The notes under the pieces were generated by a model. That model had not been told where the DNA came from. It saw nothing but the letters and a program-made list of their open reading frames with translations, and did no database searches. Of a DNA stretch of 64,000 nt, positions 61,698-64,000 are shown one piece after another; within the stretch, counting starts at the first letter, position 1, and every line of letters begins with the position of its first letter. The stretch spans positions 169,247 through 233,246 of the forward strand of contig JAKOGH010000390.1 of the NCBI GenBank assembly GCA_024811115.1, in the 5' to 3' direction. The translations under genes were made by a program, and so were the position numbers. Source of the DNA: Terana coerulea (lineage: Eukaryota > Basidiomycota > Agaricomycetes > Polyporales > Phanerochaetaceae).

Positions 61698-62116
61698 TGT
61701 CGCCGGATGAACACGCATCTGTAGTATTATTTTCATTTTCCTTGCATTTAGTTAGCACAGATACACGGCCTGGTAGCAGCCCCAGAGCCTTGAACTTTAT
61801 TCCGATGATCCCGGCGCTTAGCGCCCAAATGCAGCTCAATTCTTCTCATACTCTCGGACTCTTACCACTTAGACTCTCTTGCCTTGCTTCTCATCTCGAC
61901 CTCTTGGTCATTGGGGACAAGGTATGGATTCTATGTATTGTATAGTGTAGCAATGCTAACTTAGTCATTAGAAACAAGTGTTGTCACCTGCTTGCCTATT
62001 CTGTGAGATCCACTAGGAGTTGGCCCTCATTGCCCTCACCATACGTATTTTATCATCTATTCCCATCCAACTCTAATCCGCTCATCCTGATTACACAACA
62101 AGCTCGTCTCTACGAT
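61698..62116 (+). repeat. 3' LTR of chromovirus copy 2
   Basis: 419 bp, begins TGTCGCCGGATGAACACG and ends TACGATA. Same landmarks as the other three LTRs, including the GGCGCTTAGCGCC palindrome. Confidence 0.85.
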
Positions 62117-62549
62117 AAGAGTGAGACTTATCCAGAGCTGGCTAGCGCAGAATATAAAATAAAATAAGATTGAGGAGTTATTAAAAATGGGCATAGTGAG
62201 CTTACGACTTTGTAGCAGCCTAGACCTTCATATATTCTGACAAAATCTTATACAAATAAAAAGAATTCGACTGACATGCACAAAGCAAGTCACCTAGATT
62301 GTATAGATCATCACTAGTGTAGGGCAAGTACAATTTCTTTATTTATCTTTGTGAGTTTTTGACATTCTTCTGTACAGCTCTAGCATGTTTGCTCACTGTT
62401 TTAAACAGTGAGCTCACAATTGACTGGCTGACATAGCTTGATAGTGATATAGATTACCTAAGCATATTTCTAAGTATTGCCATAGAGACCCCAGCTATGG
62501 TATAAGCATTAGAAGATAAACAATATGTGATGTACTTAGATATAACTTT

Positions 62550-63200
62550 AAGTGGTAAGTATAGAGTGGCATATTATAAGCTAAACAAAATACCACAAAT
62601 CCTAAACATATTCATACTTGTAAAATGGCATAATATAAGCATGGTAAAATATAATTGCCATTTTGAAATATATACAACTTGAGCTATATAGTATATATTG
62701 CGAAAAAGAGCAAGATTCGAAAGCTTGTTCCTATCAAAATGGCAGAATAGCATCTAAAGAGCATTTAGATATGTTTTTCACAGTTGTATACATTTTATGA
62801 ACATACTTACAAATGCTGAAATTTATCTGGCATTTTCAATTTATAATTTGCTTTGGCCAGTAAGTAGCAATAATAGAGTGTAGTATCAAAATACAAGTAA
62901 AATACTAAAAATCTTGAAAATATTCAGGCACGTGGAAAGACATATTAAAATCATTTTGAATTACAATTGGGATTTTGAATCATTCACAGTGCAAGCTGTA
63001 AAGCTTACATTATGCAAAGGCTAGGTTTAAGGGCTTCTTATCATTAGCAGAGGGAATAGCATTTACCAAGCATGCAATTATGTTTTATATATATATATAT
63101 GCATTTCTATGACAATATACATAATTCTTTCAATTTATTTAACTTTTTGAATTCACTCCAGCTAGTGAGCAGCAGTAACGAAGTGCAGTATTACAATTTC
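62550..63200 (-). repeat. tandem repeat, unit about 300 bp, three copies, inverted relative to 51,273
   Basis: The landmark AGTAAGTAGCAATAATAGAGTG and its variants recur at about 62,555, 62,858 and 63,162, spacing near 302-304. Reverse-complemented, the units resemble those at 51,273-51,790 (shared GCTATTCT, GCAAT..AT and GTTACTGCT words). Diverged copies. Confidence 0.6.
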
Positions 63201-63419
63201 TAAGTTTATAAAGAAATGCTCTGTCAGAACTAGCCTCTTAGAGAACTTTTGACTTTGTAACATGTTTCTGCCTAAACTGTGGGAACATTTTTATTACAAG
63301 AGTTAGTAGTATGGGTGTCTAGCTAATCCTAACTGTGCAAATCAAGCAAGTTACTTGCTTTCTTTGCTTGATTTGCAGAGCTTCACACTCTTACAATTTT
63401 GCCTTGAAAATTGAATAGC

Positions 63420-63760
63420 TCTTAGGTATAGCATGTATCCACACTATAAACTCTTTTGAACATTGAAATGTGTAATGTAGCATAAGTAGAAGTGTGAGGA
63501 AGGTTGGTGGTCTTATGACTCTAATAAGCACCCAAGCCTCGTAGCAGCAGTCTGATTAGTACAAAGAGCCTTGTACTTTTGGCAGTTTGCACTAAAGCTT
63601 AGTTGCATCTTTTTTATAGCTTGTATCTATACTGTGGACCCTTTGAACATTAAAACATGTAATGTAGTGAGTGTAAGTATATAGAAAGGTTAGCAGCATA
63701 GGCGACCTTAATAAGCACTCAAATCTCTCAATAGCAACTTGGTAAAGAATTAGTAGTAAA
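63420..63760 (+). repeat. tandem repeat, unit about 190 bp, two copies
   Basis: The text around GTATCCACACTATAAACTCT (63,435) recurs at about 63,625 as GTATCTATACTGTGGACCCT, each followed by TTGAACATT, AATGTAG, AAGGTT and AATAAGCAC at matching distances. No coding role. Confidence 0.6.
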
Positions 63761-64000
63761 TTGAAAGGTGGTATAGAAGGTGCAAATAGAGGCAGGATAT
63801 ATCTAGGCCAAAGTGCTGTAGTGCTGTAAGTTGGCCTTTGAGAGTGATGTAGTATGCCACTGAGATAGCAAAAGAGAGCAAAAAACAGCCTTTGAGCTTT
63901 AGGGCCTATTTAGATGCACTTACAAAAAGCAATTTTTAGTTTCACTGAAGCCTATTTGCAAAATCACTTTTGATAACTGTTACTGATTGTAACTATGCCA

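Larger units (their letters stand above)
57224..62116 (+). mobile_element. internally deleted copy 2 of the chromovirus
   Basis: 4.9 kb, same family and orientation as copy 1. LTR, leader, gag with zinc knuckles, protease, reverse transcriptase and the first part of RNase H are present, but the sequence goes from the RNase H block LLAIVRVLEEWQHYL directly into the 3' LTR at 61,698, so integrase and chromodomain are missing. All genes carry stops. No target-site duplication is seen (GTTAT left, AGAGT right), which fits recombination or deletion involving another copy. Confidence 0.85.
38955..64000. other. AT-rich, repeat-filled compartment without host genes
   Basis: Base composition changes abruptly downstream of MDH1. 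Over 25 kb the sequence is AT-rich, stop codons interrupt all frames and CpG is scarce outside the LTRs. Everything that can be identified is transposon-derived or tandemly repeated. I see no spliceable gene of a known host family. Parts of 38,955-39,956, 41,785-42,655 and 55,590-57,223 contain nothing I can name. Confidence 0.7.
62117..64000. other. AT-rich right end with tandem repeats
   Basis: No gene supported. It contains two tandem arrays (62,550-63,200 and 63,420-63,760) and a short AT microsatellite near 63,088-63,101. Confidence 0.45.

Overview
The window is a piece of a fungal nuclear chromosome, most likely from a filamentous basidiomycete (Agaricomycotina; the order cannot be fixed from the sequence). 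The reasons are protein-coding genes cut by many 45-70 nt GT..AG introns, compact gene spacing, basidiomycete-like actin, Sec14, Rpn10 and Pmt1 proteins, and a Ty3/gypsy chromovirus in the repeat-rich part.

Bases 1 to about 38,950 are gene-dense and GC-rich. In order they hold uracil phosphoribosyltransferase (FUR1, +), the rRNA pseudouridine methyltransferase EMG1/NEP1 (+), a Sec14 lipid-transfer protein (+), complex I subunit NDUFB7 (+), the COX copper chaperone SCO1 (-), proteasome ubiquitin receptor RPN10 (-), an unknown small protein (+), actin (+), KEOPS subunit CGI121 (-), a membrane-anchored PDI-like protein (+), a giant PPR protein (-), a broken SAM-methyltransferase (+), two ISG12/IFI6-like membrane proteins (+), chaperonin subunit CCT2 (-), protein O-mannosyltransferase PMT1 (+), an unknown protein (+), RNA 5'-kinase GRC3 (-), TSR2 (+), cyclin C (-) and mitochondrial malate dehydrogenase (+). 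These are mostly housekeeping genes. Several are head-to-head pairs with short shared upstream regions: CGI121/PDI, CCT2/PMT1, GRC3/TSR2 and cyclin C/MDH1. GRC3 and TSR2 both act in ribosome biogenesis.

From about 38,955 to the end the DNA changes abruptly to AT-rich, repeat-filled sequence with no host gene that I can support. It contains nested inverted-repeat elements (39,957-41,784), a degenerate full-length chromovirus (42,656-51,041) carrying a 549 bp insertion and two solo LTRs with target-site duplications, a 2.8 kb foldback element with arms of roughly 0.75 kb (52,787-55,589), a second internally deleted copy of the chromovirus (57,224-62,116), and tandem arrays of about 300 bp and 190 bp units. 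It looks like a heterochromatic or pericentromere-like island.

At least ten conserved genes, including actin, CCT2, PMT1 and MDH, contain single-base frame breaks, mostly inside homopolymers. The simplest explanation is residual base-call error in a long-read assembly, so the gene models below are described as intact genes with local frame errors. I found no clear undescribed multi-gene system. The most unusual objects are the foldback element and the layered repeat island.
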